Assembly: GCA_021851875.1 (NCBI GenBank)
Contig: JAJZQI010000001.1
Span: 83,511 to 147,510 of the forward strand
Direction of reading: 5' to 3'
Origin: Pseudomonadota bacterium
GTDB lineage: Bacteria; Pseudomonadota; Gammaproteobacteria; Burkholderiales; JAJZQI01
DNA length: 64,000 bases
Below, piece by piece: positions 43,073 through 51,926 of the stretch; the first letter of the stretch is position 1; every line of letters starts with the position of its first letter. A program made the translations under genes and the position numbers. The notes below the pieces were generated by a model that was given only the letters and a program-made list of their open reading frames with translations, did no database searches and was not told the origin of the DNA.

Positions 43073-43872
43073 GCGTTGATAAAGGCGGGGGGCGGGGGCG
43101 AGCCTGCCGAAACCGTCAGCACCTCATAGCCGGTTTCGGTGACCAGAATGGTGTGTTCCCATTGGGCGGACAGCGAGTGGTCCTTGGTTACAATGGTCCA
43201 ACCGTCGCCCAGCTGGCGAATGTCCTTCTTGCCGGCGTTGATCATCGGTTCGATGGTGAAGGTCATGCCGGCTTCCAACACCGGCCCGGTGCCTGTCTTG
43301 CCGTAATGCAGCACCTGCGGATCTTCGTGGAATTCGCGGCCGATGCCATGGCCGCAAAATTCGCGCACGACGCTGTAGCCGTTGTCTTCGGCGTATTTCT
43401 GGATGGCGGCGCCGATATTGCCCAGATGCGTTCCGGCTTTCACCTTCTGGATGCCGATCCACATGCATTCGTAGGTGATCTGGGTGAGCCGTTTGGCCTG
43501 CAGCGAGGTCTCGCCGATCAGGAAGGTGCGTGAGGTGTCGCCGTGAAAGCCGTCCTTGATGACCGTGATATCCAGATTCACGATATCGCCGTTCTTGAGC
43601 TTCTTGTCGCCCGGCACGCCGTGGCATACCTGATGGTTGACCGAAGTGCAGATCGACTTGGGATACGGGATATGGCCGCCGGGCGCATAGTTGAGCGGCG
43701 CGGGAATGGTCTTTTGTACGTCGACCATATAGTCGTGGCACAGCTTGTCGAGTTCACCCGTGGTGATGCCCGCTTTGACATGAGGAGTGATGAAATCGAG
43801 TACTTCCGAGGCGAGCCGCCCCGCTACACGCATTTTTTCGATTTCTTCGGGGGTTTTGATGCTGATCGCCAT
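43069..43872 (-). CDS. map: Methionine aminopeptidase type I
   Basis: The 267-residue protein removes the initiator methionine. It starts MAISIKTPEEIEKMRVAG and shows GDIVNLDITVIKDGFHGDTSRTF (two metal Asp), GHGIGREFHEDP (metal His), and FTIEPMINAG (Glu). ATG 43872 is preferred over one four codons upstream since it matches the family start. In many proteobacteria map sits beside rpsB; here no rpsB is present and glnD follows, overlapping by ATGA. Confidence 0.95.
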   Translation of the reverse strand: MAISIKTPEEIEKMRVAGRLASEVLDFITPHVKAGITTGELDKLCHDYMVDVQKTIPAPLNYAPGGHIPYPKSICTSVNHQVCHGVPGDKKLKNGDIVNLDITVIKDGFHGDTSRTFLIGETSLQAKRLTQITYECMWIGIQKVKAGTHLGNIGAAIQKYAEDNGYSVVREFCGHGIGREFHEDPQVLHYGKTGTGPVLEAGMTFTIEPMINAGKKDIRQLGDGWTIVTKDHSLSAQWEHTILVTETGYEVLTVSAGSPPPPAFINA

Positions 43873-44156
43873 ACGCTGCCACAACTGTTCCGTAAAAGTT
43901 GAGAGGATAGACTAAGCGCCTGGCAAGATCAATGCAGTCTCCGGGGGAGTTGTCTTGTATACATTGGCACATGATATGCTTAAATGTAATAAAAAATTAA
44001 GGGTTTCTAAATGATAATTGAGCATGGCAATGGAATAAATGGTGAATTGCGATGCAATCATAATTTTTGTGCGCCGATCTGGTGCAGCTGAGGTGTCGCA
44101 AAGAACGGAAATGGGCAAAAATGGGGCATGCTGTAATTGGCGAGCGGGAGATTGAA

Positions 44157-44630
44157 ATGGATATGTCGGTGATAGAGAAGGCACGTATGGCTGCAGCATA
44201 TTTTGAAGATGGTGTAACGTTTAGCACCTTGGAAATTCCGCCGAAGGAAGCGGCGGCACTGCTGGAGGGCGGTGAGGGCGTTATTGTCGATGTCAGGTTG
44301 GCGGAGGAGCTGGAGTTTTTTGCCCAGGCGCCGGGGGCGATCGCTTTACCGCTGGGGGTGATTCAGTCGCTGGCCGGCACCCGTGTCGATCCGGCCTACA
44401 GCGACGACGTTTCGGCCCTGTCGCCGCAAGATCTGGCGCGCCTGAATGCGATGCTTATCCAGCACGCGTTCCGCAACACCACCTTGCTGGTGTTGTGCCG
44501 CAGCGGCAATCGCAGTCTGGCGGCCGTTAACCTCTTGCGTTCGCTCGGCTATTACATGTGTTATTCGGTGGCGGGCGGGATTCTCGAGTGGGAGGCTCAG
44601 GGACTGCCGCTGATCAATCTGTCCGACTGA
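44157..44630 (+). CDS. Rhodanese-like domain protein
   Basis: A 157-residue protein with one rhodanese domain: GVIVDVRLAEELEFFAQAPGAIALPLG and the active-site loop LLVLCRSGNRSLAAVNLL with the catalytic Cys near residue 118. The insertion between these parts (VDPAYSDDVSALSPQD) is like that of single-domain rhodaneses which read GVIQ instead of IP at the start of the loop. The start 44157 follows GGGAGA; the upstream in-frame ATGs lack such a site. Sulfur transfer is expected; partner unknown. Confidence 0.85.
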   Translation: MDMSVIEKARMAAAYFEDGVTFSTLEIPPKEAAALLEGGEGVIVDVRLAEELEFFAQAPGAIALPLGVIQSLAGTRVDPAYSDDVSALSPQDLARLNAMLIQHAFRNTTLLVLCRSGNRSLAAVNLLRSLGYYMCYSVAGGILEWEAQGLPLINLSD

Positions 44631-44772
44631 CGGACTGTATTCCACTTCCTTGGGCTGATAAAATGCTGCCGAACATTATGTGACTCGGCAGCTCCGCCTC
44701 ATTAGTCGTCCCTGCGGTTGAGAGCCGTTTCCCGTTTTCCCGTCTGAGTTCCGAACGAAAGTTTCTGTACCT

Positions 44773-46701
44773 ATGCCTTTGCTGCAACTCGTCCGTCTTG
44801 ACCTGGCATTTGGTCATGTTCCCTTGCTTGACCAGGTGGGACTGGTTGTCGAAGCCGGCGACCGTATCGGCCTGATCGGGCGCAATGGGGCGGGCAAATC
44901 CAGTCTGCTGAAAATCGCCGCCGGCCAGATCAAGCCCGATGACGGAACGGTATGGGTCCAACCGGGGACAAAACTGGCTTATGTGCCGCAGGAACCGCAG
45001 CTGAATGATGCCTTGCCGATTTTCGATGTGGTGTCGGACGGCTTGGGCGAGGCCAAGCGTGCACTGCTGGATTACCATGAAGCGGCCGTCAGGTTGGAGC
45101 AGGGCGATAGCGACCCCGCCTGGCTGGAACGGCTGCACCAGGCGGAAAACGCCCTGGCGGCCTGTGACGGCTGGAATGCCAAGTCGCGTGTTGAAACAGT
45201 GCTGACCCGCTTGGGCCTGGATGGCGACAAGGCGATCGCCGGTTTGTCGGGCGGGCAGAAAAAACGCGTTGCCCTGGCGCAGGCGCTGGTGGCGCAGCCG
45301 GACTTGCTGCTGCTGGACGAGCCGACCAACCATCTCGACATGGATTCCATTCAGTGGCTGGAAACATTGCTGCAGGAATTTCGCGGCAGTGTGCTGCTGA
45401 TCACTCATGACCGGCGCTTTCTCGATGCCGTCAGCAATCGGATTGTCGAGCTGGATCGGGGACAGTTGAGTGAATTTGCCGGCAATTTCTCCCAGTACCA
45501 GCAAAAGAAAGCCGAAATGCTCGCCGTCGAGGCGGATCATCAGGCCAAATTCGACAAGTTTCTGGCGCAGGAAGAGGTATGGATTCGTAAAGGGGTGGAA
45601 GCCCGGCGAACCCGTAACGAGGGACGGGTCAGACGACTCGAGCGGCTGCGGCTGGATCGGGCTGCCCGCCGTGAACTTGCTGGCGGGGTCAAGTTGGCGT
45701 TGGATGCGGGCGAACGTTCCGGCAAACTGGTGGCCGAGCTGACGCACGTGAGCATGAGTTATGCAGGCCGTCCGCTCATCCGGGATTTTTCCTGCCGTAT
45801 TCTGCGGGGCGACAAAATCGGTCTGATCGGCCCGAACGGTTCGGGCAAAAGCACGCTGCTCAAACTGATTCTGGGAGAAATTCGGCCCGAGAGCGGGATG
45901 GTTGAACAGGGGACCAAGCTGTCGATCGCCTATTTCGACCAGTTCCGCGCCCAGCTGGACGAGGAAGCCAGTTTGTCCGACGTGATCAGCCCGGGCTCGG
46001 AATGGGTGGAGATCAACGGCGAACGCAAACACGTCATCAGTTATCTGGAAGACTTCCTGTTTGCGCCCGCGCGGGCGCGTTCGCCGGTGAAGTCGCTGTC
46101 CGGCGGCGAACGCAACCGGCTGCTGCTGGCGCGGCTGTTCGCCAAACCGGCCAACGTGCTGGTGCTGGACGAACCGACCAACGATCTGGACATTGAAACG
46201 CTGGAAGTGCTCGAATCCCTGTTGCAGGACTACCACGGCACGGTGCTGATCGTGAGCCATGACCGGGCCTTTCTCGATAATGTCGTGACCCAGGTGTTTG
46301 CCTTCGAAGGCAATGGCAGCATCCGTGAATATGTCGGCGGCTACGATGACTGGATGAGGCAGCGTTCCGGCCAGCCCGAAGCGCCGGGAAAACCGGCTCA
46401 GGGCGCGAAAGTCGACAGCAAGGCGGCACGCGGCTCGCCGTCGCCGGCCAAAACCAGGCTCAGTTTCAACGAGACCCGCGAGTTGGCGGCGCTGCCGGAG
46501 CGAATTTCCGCGCTTGAGGCTGAACAGGCCGAGCTGACCGGTCGGTTGGGCGATCCCTTGCTGTACCAGAATGAAGCGGACAAGGTGGCCGGTCTGCAAG
46601 CGCGTTTTGAGGCAATTGAAATGGAATTGCTGACGTGCCTCGACCGCTGGGAGGTGCTGGAAGCAAAACAGTCGGCTGCCAAGGGCGGGAGCAGCAGTTA
46701 G
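44773..46701 (+). CDS. uup: ABC-F ATPase Uup-like
   Basis: The 642-residue soluble protein has two ATPase domains joined by a charged linker: Walker A LIGRNGAGKSSLLKI and LIGPNGSGKSTLLKL, signatures GLSGGQKKRVALAQA and SLSGGERNRLLLARL, and DEPTNHLDMDS/DEPTNDLDIET. The C-terminal 90 residues form a coiled coil (RISALEAEQAELTGRL) that binds DNA in E. coli Uup. ABC-F proteins act on ribosomes or on transposon excision. It converges on the GIDE gene; the stops overlap by four bases. Confidence 0.93.
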   Translation: MPLLQLVRLDLAFGHVPLLDQVGLVVEAGDRIGLIGRNGAGKSSLLKIAAGQIKPDDGTVWVQPGTKLAYVPQEPQLNDALPIFDVVSDGLGEAKRALLDYHEAAVRLEQGDSDPAWLERLHQAENALAACDGWNAKSRVETVLTRLGLDGDKAIAGLSGGQKKRVALAQALVAQPDLLLLDEPTNHLDMDSIQWLETLLQEFRGSVLLITHDRRFLDAVSNRIVELDRGQLSEFAGNFSQYQQKKAEMLAVEADHQAKFDKFLAQEEVWIRKGVEARRTRNEGRVRRLERLRLDRAARRELAGGVKLALDAGERSGKLVAELTHVSMSYAGRPLIRDFSCRILRGDKIGLIGPNGSGKSTLLKLILGEIRPESGMVEQGTKLSIAYFDQFRAQLDEEASLSDVISPGSEWVEINGERKHVISYLEDFLFAPARARSPVKSLSGGERNRLLLARLFAKPANVLVLDEPTNDLDIETLEVLESLLQDYHGTVLIVSHDRAFLDNVVTQVFAFEGNGSIREYVGGYDDWMRQRSGQPEAPGKPAQGAKVDSKAARGSPSPAKTRLSFNETRELAALPERISALEAEQAELTGRLGDPLLYQNEADKVAGLQARFEAIEMELLTCLDRWEVLEAKQSAAKGGSSS

Positions 46702-47588
46702 AACCATTCCCAGGCCGTGCCGACCAGCGCGATAAAAAACAGGCCAAGATGAATCCAGGCCCAGCGCCGGTAGCGTTTTGACAGGGCGTCGGGAGAGGTG
46801 TCGGCGATCAGGTACAGGCGCCCGTCCGCCGGTCGGCGTATTATTTCGACGCCGGTGTGCTGATACAGTTGCTGGTGTTGCTGCCGAACTTCATGGTAGG
46901 CGGCTTCGCGCGCGGCCTCCCATTCCTGCAGGTCGATCTGGCCATCGCCGTTGCGATCAAAGCGGTGCAGCAAGGAAGTGGAGTCGCGTTTCCATTCGGC
47001 CAGCAGCAGCGAGACATCCTGTTTGAGGTCGAGCTGCGTTGCCGCACCGCCCAGCGTACTGTGCTCGCCCAGAACATAGATTTTGTCGTTCGGCAGAAGC
47101 AGCCATTCCTGATAATGCAGATTGCCCTTTTGCCATTTTTCCTTGCGGCGGGTGAGCATTTCCGCTCCGCTCGGGTCAATCACTATACTGCCCGTGCCGT
47201 CGCGCAAAACGAACGTGTCGTCGCTCTGCCCCTGGTCTATCATGCGCTTCCGGTTGTTTTCCTCTTCCTCGATGCGGTAACGGAACCAAAGGCAGGGCAG
47301 GCCGGTGAGCTTGCTGTTGAGCGTCTCGCCGGGGAGAAACTCGCCGCGGCCGAATAATTCGACATAGCCCTGCGGGGCGGAGGCAACGCGGGAGGTCGGC
47401 AGATCGGCAACCAGCCGGTAGCGGCGGAAATTGGCATGCCAGGCCCACAGGCTGATAACGGTCAGCAGCCCGCCGGCGATGACCCAGCCTGAGCGGCTTT
47501 CCAGTCTGACGCCGATAAGCAGGATGAGCAGGCTGGCTGCCGAGGTGAGGATGTCGGACAGCTGCGAGCGTAGACCGAGCGCATTCAT
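46698..47588 (-). CDS. Membrane protein with GIDE-type domain and one EF-hand
   Basis: A 296-residue protein with two N-terminal helices (about 12-28, 34-50) and one near the C-terminus (WIHLGLFFIALVGTAW). The middle (about 65-190) looks like the GIDE domain known from mitochondrial E3 ligase MULAN: GYVELFGRGEFLPGETLNSKLTGLPCLWFRY, then VLRDGTGSIVIDP. Residues 211-222 form a canonical calcium EF-hand loop (DRNGDGQIDLQE). It is directly downstream of lemA (10 bases), a partnership seen in many bacteria. The GIDE call is inferred from pattern. Function unknown. Confidence 0.75.
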   Translation of the reverse strand: MNALGLRSQLSDILTSAASLLILLIGVRLESRSGWVIAGGLLTVISLWAWHANFRRYRLVADLPTSRVASAPQGYVELFGRGEFLPGETLNSKLTGLPCLWFRYRIEEEENNRKRMIDQGQSDDTFVLRDGTGSIVIDPSGAEMLTRRKEKWQKGNLHYQEWLLLPNDKIYVLGEHSTLGGAATQLDLKQDVSLLLAEWKRDSTSLLHRFDRNGDGQIDLQEWEAAREAAYHEVRQQHQQLYQHTGVEIIRRPADGRLYLIADTSPDALSKRYRRWAWIHLGLFFIALVGTAWEWF

Positions 47589-47598
47589 CAGTCAGCGG

Positions 47599-48171
47599 TC
47601 AGTTACCTTTGAACAGTTCGGCCAGATTCACATCGCGTTTCTCGGCGACGGAAAACTTCAGCAACGGCGCCGCCTGAAAATTCATCAGTCTGGCAACGAC
47701 GGCATCGGGAAATTGCTCTATCCGCACATTGTTGACGTTGACGCTTTCGTTGTAGAACTCGCGGCGATCTGCAATGGCGTTCTCCAGACCGGTGATACGG
47801 GATTGCAGGTGTTGCAGCGTCTCGTTGGATTTCAGTTCCGGATAGGCTTCCACCACCGCGAACAGCTGGCCGAGCCCGCTGCGCAAGAGGCCTTCCGCAT
47901 TGCCCAGTGCGGCAATGTCATGCGCCTCGCGCGCGGCAAAAACGGCGGAACGCGCCTGCATGACCTGTTCCAGCGTGGTTTTTTCAAATTGCATATGCTG
48001 CTTGCAGGTTTCCACCAGCTTCGGCAGCTCGTCGTGCCGCTGCTTCAGCAGCACATCAATATTTGCCCATGCCTTGGCCACGTTATGCTTGAGCGAAACC
48101 AGGTTGTTGTAGCTGACGATGGACCAGATCACGGCAACCAGCAGGACGGCCCCGAATACGATGTGCAACAT
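47599..48171 (-). CDS. lemA: LemA-family protein
   Basis: A 190-residue protein with one N-terminal membrane anchor (LHIVFGAVLLVAVIWSIVSY) and a long antiparallel helical bundle on the periplasmic or outer side: NNLVSLKHNVAKAWANIDVLLKQRHDELPKLVETC, then AYPELKSNETLQHLQSRITGLENAIADRREFYNESVNVNN. This matches LemA closely. The start 48171 follows GGAGATA. It precedes the GIDE/EF-hand gene, so both are likely one transcript. Confidence 0.93.
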   Translation of the reverse strand: MLHIVFGAVLLVAVIWSIVSYNNLVSLKHNVAKAWANIDVLLKQRHDELPKLVETCKQHMQFEKTTLEQVMQARSAVFAAREAHDIAALGNAEGLLRSGLGQLFAVVEAYPELKSNETLQHLQSRITGLENAIADRREFYNESVNVNNVRIEQFPDAVVARLMNFQAAPLLKFSVAEKRDVNLAELFKGN

Positions 48172-48228
48172 GCTATCTCCTTGTTTTGTTATGGCGGCAT
48201 GATGCCACACTTGTCCGCCCAGGTGGAG

Positions 48229-49416
48229 TTATAACCGGCGCTCGAGAATCCGGCTGATTTCGCTATCGCTCAACAGGATCGGATTGGTTTTTATGCTGTT
48301 CCCCCGGCTGTTGGCAACGATACGCGGAAAATCGCCGGGCTGGATGCCCAGCTCGCTCAGGCGCGGCAGGTGCAAGCGGTGCGTCAGCATGTCGAGGTTT
48401 TCCTGCAGCGCGTCCAGCGCTTCGTCCGTGTCGGCCAGCGGTCGATGCGTCAACAGGCGGCCTGCCTGGGCATATTTTTGCAGGGCGGGGCTGTGCGGTT
48501 CGCGTTGTTGCAGGCATTCGATATTGACCCGGGTGGCGGCCGCCAGCAGGGTGCCGCAGGCCACGCCGTGCCCAATGGGAAAGAACGCGCCCAGCGGGGC
48601 GGCCAGACCATGCACCGATCCCAGCCCCACATGGGCGAGGGTAATGCCGGAGAGCAGGGCGGCATAAGCCATTTTGTCTGCCGCCGGATTGGTTTGCCCG
48701 TCATGCCAGGCGAGCAAGCCGTCGCGCACGGCGGCCAGGCCCGCCTCGGCCAGCCCATCCATGAGAATGTTGGCGCGGCTGGATACATAGGATTCCAGCA
48801 GCTGGGTCAGCGCGTCCATGCCGTTGGCCGCGATCAGCGCCGGCGGGCAACTGTCCATCAGATCTGGGTCGATGACCACCTGGCGTGCCATCAGCTGTTC
48901 GTCGCGGAATGATTTCTTGAATTTGCCCGGCAGGCTCAAAACCGCATTGCGTGTCGCTTCCGAGCCGGTTCCGGCGGTTGTGGGTACGGCGACAAACGGT
49001 AACGCCGGGCCGCAGTAAGGGTGTTCCGGGCCGACGCCCTCCAGATGGTCCAGCACCGAATTGCCGGGAATGAGCAGCCCGGCGAGCGCCTTGCCGGCGT
49101 CCAGCACGCTGCCGCCGCCGATGGCCAGAACGCAGTCGATGGCCCGGCCGTGCCAGCGGGCGACCTGCTCATCGACCCATTCGGGCGAGGGTTCGCGATC
49201 CAGGGTAATGCGGGAGCAGTGAAAACCGTGCTGCCGAAGTTTTTCAAGCAATGCAATACCAGCCGGCTGATGGTCGAAGCTGTGCCGGCCGGTGACGAGC
49301 AGAATGGCGGGACCGTAAGGTTTGAGCAGGTCGGGCAGCTGCTTCAGCGCGCCGCGGGCAAAGTGGATTCTGGGTAGGGTGCCCAGGGTAAAGCGATGTT
49401 CTGTAAGCGGCTGCAT
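48229..49416 (-). CDS. Iron-containing alcohol dehydrogenase
   Basis: The 395-residue group III alcohol dehydrogenase has CVLAIGGGSVLDAGKALAGL (NAD-binding), FVAVPTTAGTGSEATRNAVL, NGMDALTQLLESYVS and GSVHGLAAPLGAFFPIGHGVACG (metal His residues). It may interconvert short alcohols and aldehydes. It stands alone on its transcript and is divergent from the STAS gene. The substrate cannot be decided. A methanol dehydrogenase role would be attractive beside a methylamine block but nothing here supports it. Confidence 0.9.
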   Translation of the reverse strand: MQPLTEHRFTLGTLPRIHFARGALKQLPDLLKPYGPAILLVTGRHSFDHQPAGIALLEKLRQHGFHCSRITLDREPSPEWVDEQVARWHGRAIDCVLAIGGGSVLDAGKALAGLLIPGNSVLDHLEGVGPEHPYCGPALPFVAVPTTAGTGSEATRNAVLSLPGKFKKSFRDEQLMARQVVIDPDLMDSCPPALIAANGMDALTQLLESYVSSRANILMDGLAEAGLAAVRDGLLAWHDGQTNPAADKMAYAALLSGITLAHVGLGSVHGLAAPLGAFFPIGHGVACGTLLAAATRVNIECLQQREPHSPALQKYAQAGRLLTHRPLADTDEALDALQENLDMLTHRLHLPRLSELGIQPGDFPRIVANSRGNSIKTNPILLSDSEISRILERRL

Positions 49417-49599
49417 GGGTGACGGCTCTTTAATTCCAGGGGGATGTGCATGAAAATTGAATTTTATTTTATTGCTGCGCCTTGAGTGCAGTTAAATTTA
49501 CTGGCCGGTTAAATTTGGAATTTTTATCGATGCTGCTATTCTTCAAAAGAAATTCGACTGGATCGGTTGGCATCACACAATTCAGAGGAGGCAATAACA

Positions 49600-49905
49600 A
49601 TGCGCGTAAGCAAACAGCTTTCCCCCGATGGCAAACATTTGACAATCAAAGTGACCGGTCGCTTCGATTTCAGCTTGCATGAGGAATTTCGCAAGGCCTA
49701 CGAGGGCATGGGGCCGAACGGAACCTCTTTCCAAATCGATCTGGGCGGTACGGAGTATATCGACAGTGCCGCATGCGGCATGTTGCTCGTGTTCCGTGAC
49801 GCGGTCGGCGGCGATCACGCCGACATCTCCATCGTCAATGCCAGTCCGGTTATCAAGAAGACGCTGCAATTGCTGCAGTTCCAGCGGCTATTCAAAATTA
49901 CCTGA
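49600..49905 (+). CDS. STAS-domain anti-sigma-factor antagonist (HsbA-like)
   Basis: The 101-residue protein is a single STAS domain. The phosphorylatable serine in YIDSAACGMLLVF is residue 56, the same place as in SpoIIAA-type antagonists. It starts behind AGAGGAGG at ATG 49600; the frame upstream is not family-like. It would be phosphorylated by a HATPase kinase and dephosphorylated by a PP2C phosphatase; both activities are in the next gene. The unphosphorylated form binds an anti-sigma factor or diguanylate cyclase partner. Confidence 0.92.
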   Translation: MRVSKQLSPDGKHLTIKVTGRFDFSLHEEFRKAYEGMGPNGTSFQIDLGGTEYIDSAACGMLLVFRDAVGGDHADISIVNASPVIKKTLQLLQFQRLFKIT

Positions 49906-49973
49906 AACCTTTTGGCTACCTGCCGAGCAGCCTGAGTCAGTTTCGAATTTCACCGTGTTGAGGTATTTCATCC

Positions 49974-51758
49974 ATGCCTGAAGCGCCAGCGGCTCCGGGA
50001 ATGAAAATTTTTGTTGTCGATGATCAAGAAGTAAACCGCTATCTTCTTACGGTCATCCTCGGACAGCTAGGGCATGAGGTGCACGTTGCCGCGAACGGTG
50101 CCGAAGCGGTCGAGCAATTCATGCAAATCTCGCCCGATATGGTGTTCATGGATGTCATGATGCCGGTCATGGATGGTTACGAGGCCGCGACGCAGATACG
50201 CGAGCTGGTGGGCGACAAGTTTGTGCCCATACTTTTCATCACGGCATTGCGCGACGAGGCATCGCTGGTCAAGGCGCTGCAGCATGGCGGTCAGGATTTC
50301 ATCACCAAGCCGTTCAGCCACGCGATCCTGCGGGCCAAGATCGAAGCCATGCAGCAGCAGATGCGGATGTACGAGACTGTGCGCCTGCAACGTGACCAGC
50401 TGGCCCAATACCAGCAACGCATCAGTCATGAACATCAGGTGGCCGAACGGCTGTTCCAGAAAATTCTGCATAGCGGAGCGCTGGGGCACCCGGGTATTCG
50501 CTATGTCATCTCACCGCAGGCGATTTTCAACGGCGATATCCTGATTGCCGGTTTTCGCCCGACCGGTCAGCTCAATATTTTGCTGGGCGATTTTACCGGG
50601 CACGGCTTGTCGGCAGCCATCGGCACCATTCCCGTATCGGACATCTTCCAGGGCATGACGGCCAAGGGCTTCGCGATCTCCGAAATCGCCGTGGAAATCA
50701 ACAAGAAAATGCAGATGGTCCTGCCGCGCGGTCTCTTCCTTGCCGCCTGTCTGGTTGAAGTGTCTTTCAGCGAGGGCTTGATCCGCGTATGGAACGGCGG
50801 GGTGCCGGAAGGCATCGTATATGATGCAGCAACAGGTCAGATCCGTGCGCGTCTGCATGCCCGGCATTTTCCGCTTGGCCTGGTGGGGACGGAACAGTTC
50901 GACAAGTCGCTGGATATTTATCCCATCGGCCCCGCTGACCGTCTGTTGATGTTCACCGACGGCGTAACCGAAGCGGCCAATCCGGCGGGCGAGGTATTCG
51001 GCGATGCGCGGCTGATGGATGTTTTTCATCATGACGGCGGCGGCCGGGCCGACGATTTGCTGGACCGGTTGATTGAGGAGCTGGCGGCTTTTCGTGGACA
51101 TCAGACGCAAAGCGATGATTTTACCTTGGCCGAATTCCGTCTGGCGGAACTGGAAAGACTACCCGATACATCCGCCATCAGGACATCGCACGGCCTGAGC
51201 CAGCGGGCCTTTCCCCATGCCCAGCGCGACTGGACGATGGATTTCGATTTTCAGCATCGGGTTCTGCGGGTTTTGGATCCTTTGCCCTTGCTCATGCAAA
51301 TGTTGATGGAGATTCAGCAGCTGCATAGCCATAAGGAGCAAATATACCTGATTCTGGCCGAGCTTTATTCCAATGCGCTTGAGCACGGCGTTCTGGCGTT
51401 GAAGTCCGCCGCCAAAAATGGGGCTGACGGGTTTGAGCGCTACTATTCTGCCCGCGAACACGCCTTGGCCAGCTTGCAAACGGGTTTTGTGCGTTTCCAC
51501 TTTGAGTCGCTGCAAAGCGACACGGTGTCGAAACTGATTGTCGAAATTGAGGACAGCGGAGAGGGGTTCGACGTGAACCGCTGTATTCAGTCGGAGGCGG
51601 ACCATACGGAATACCATGGACGCGGCCTGCCGCTGCTGCGAGCGTTGTGCGAGTCGGTACAGTTCAATGACAAGGGCAATAAGGTAACAGCCGTTTATTG
51701 CTGGCGTTGCGGTGATACCGGTAACGCCGGCCAGGCTGGTTCAGGTTTATTTCCTTGA
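49974..51758 (+). CDS. Response regulator with PP2C phosphatase and HATPase kinase domains (HsbR-like)
   Basis: The 594-residue protein has a receiver (residues 9-125; Asp60 in VFMDVMMPVMDG and Lys112 in FITKPF), a coiled linker (125-165), a SpoIIE-type PP2C phosphatase (about 180-385, with LLGDFTGHGLSAA and FTDGVTEAAN) and a C-terminal SpoIIAB/RsbW-like HATPase (about 430-580; N-box AELYSNALEHG, DSGEGFD). It can thus both phosphorylate and dephosphorylate the upstream STAS protein, as in HsbR of Pseudomonas. Input is a phosphoryl signal from an unknown histidine kinase. It lies 68 bases after the STAS gene. Confidence 0.9.
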   Translation: MPEAPAAPGMKIFVVDDQEVNRYLLTVILGQLGHEVHVAANGAEAVEQFMQISPDMVFMDVMMPVMDGYEAATQIRELVGDKFVPILFITALRDEASLVKALQHGGQDFITKPFSHAILRAKIEAMQQQMRMYETVRLQRDQLAQYQQRISHEHQVAERLFQKILHSGALGHPGIRYVISPQAIFNGDILIAGFRPTGQLNILLGDFTGHGLSAAIGTIPVSDIFQGMTAKGFAISEIAVEINKKMQMVLPRGLFLAACLVEVSFSEGLIRVWNGGVPEGIVYDAATGQIRARLHARHFPLGLVGTEQFDKSLDIYPIGPADRLLMFTDGVTEAANPAGEVFGDARLMDVFHHDGGGRADDLLDRLIEELAAFRGHQTQSDDFTLAEFRLAELERLPDTSAIRTSHGLSQRAFPHAQRDWTMDFDFQHRVLRVLDPLPLLMQMLMEIQQLHSHKEQIYLILAELYSNALEHGVLALKSAAKNGADGFERYYSAREHALASLQTGFVRFHFESLQSDTVSKLIVEIEDSGEGFDVNRCIQSEADHTEYHGRGLPLLRALCESVQFNDKGNKVTAVYCWRCGDTGNAGQAGSGLFP

Positions 51759-51926
51759 TGGATTTGGGTGCGATTTGAAAAGTTTTATGATGGAAGATAA
51801 ACGCATTTTGCATTAAAAAATTCTGGTCTATGATTATTGGAAACAAGCGGTGGATTGCAGAATATTATTACAATTCGGCCCTGATGCAGGCTGTAGGGGG
51901 CGAATGCCGCAACATGCAGGAGTTCT

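Noticed and set aside
44614-46707. Minus-strand open frame of 697 codons opposite uup
   Set aside because: Antisense of a clear ABC-F gene; no recognisable motifs, composition typical of a shadow frame.
48229-49416. Methanol dehydrogenase role for the iron-type alcohol dehydrogenase
   Set aside because: Sequence shows only the general family; it is 35 kb from the methylamine genes and has no activator gene nearby.
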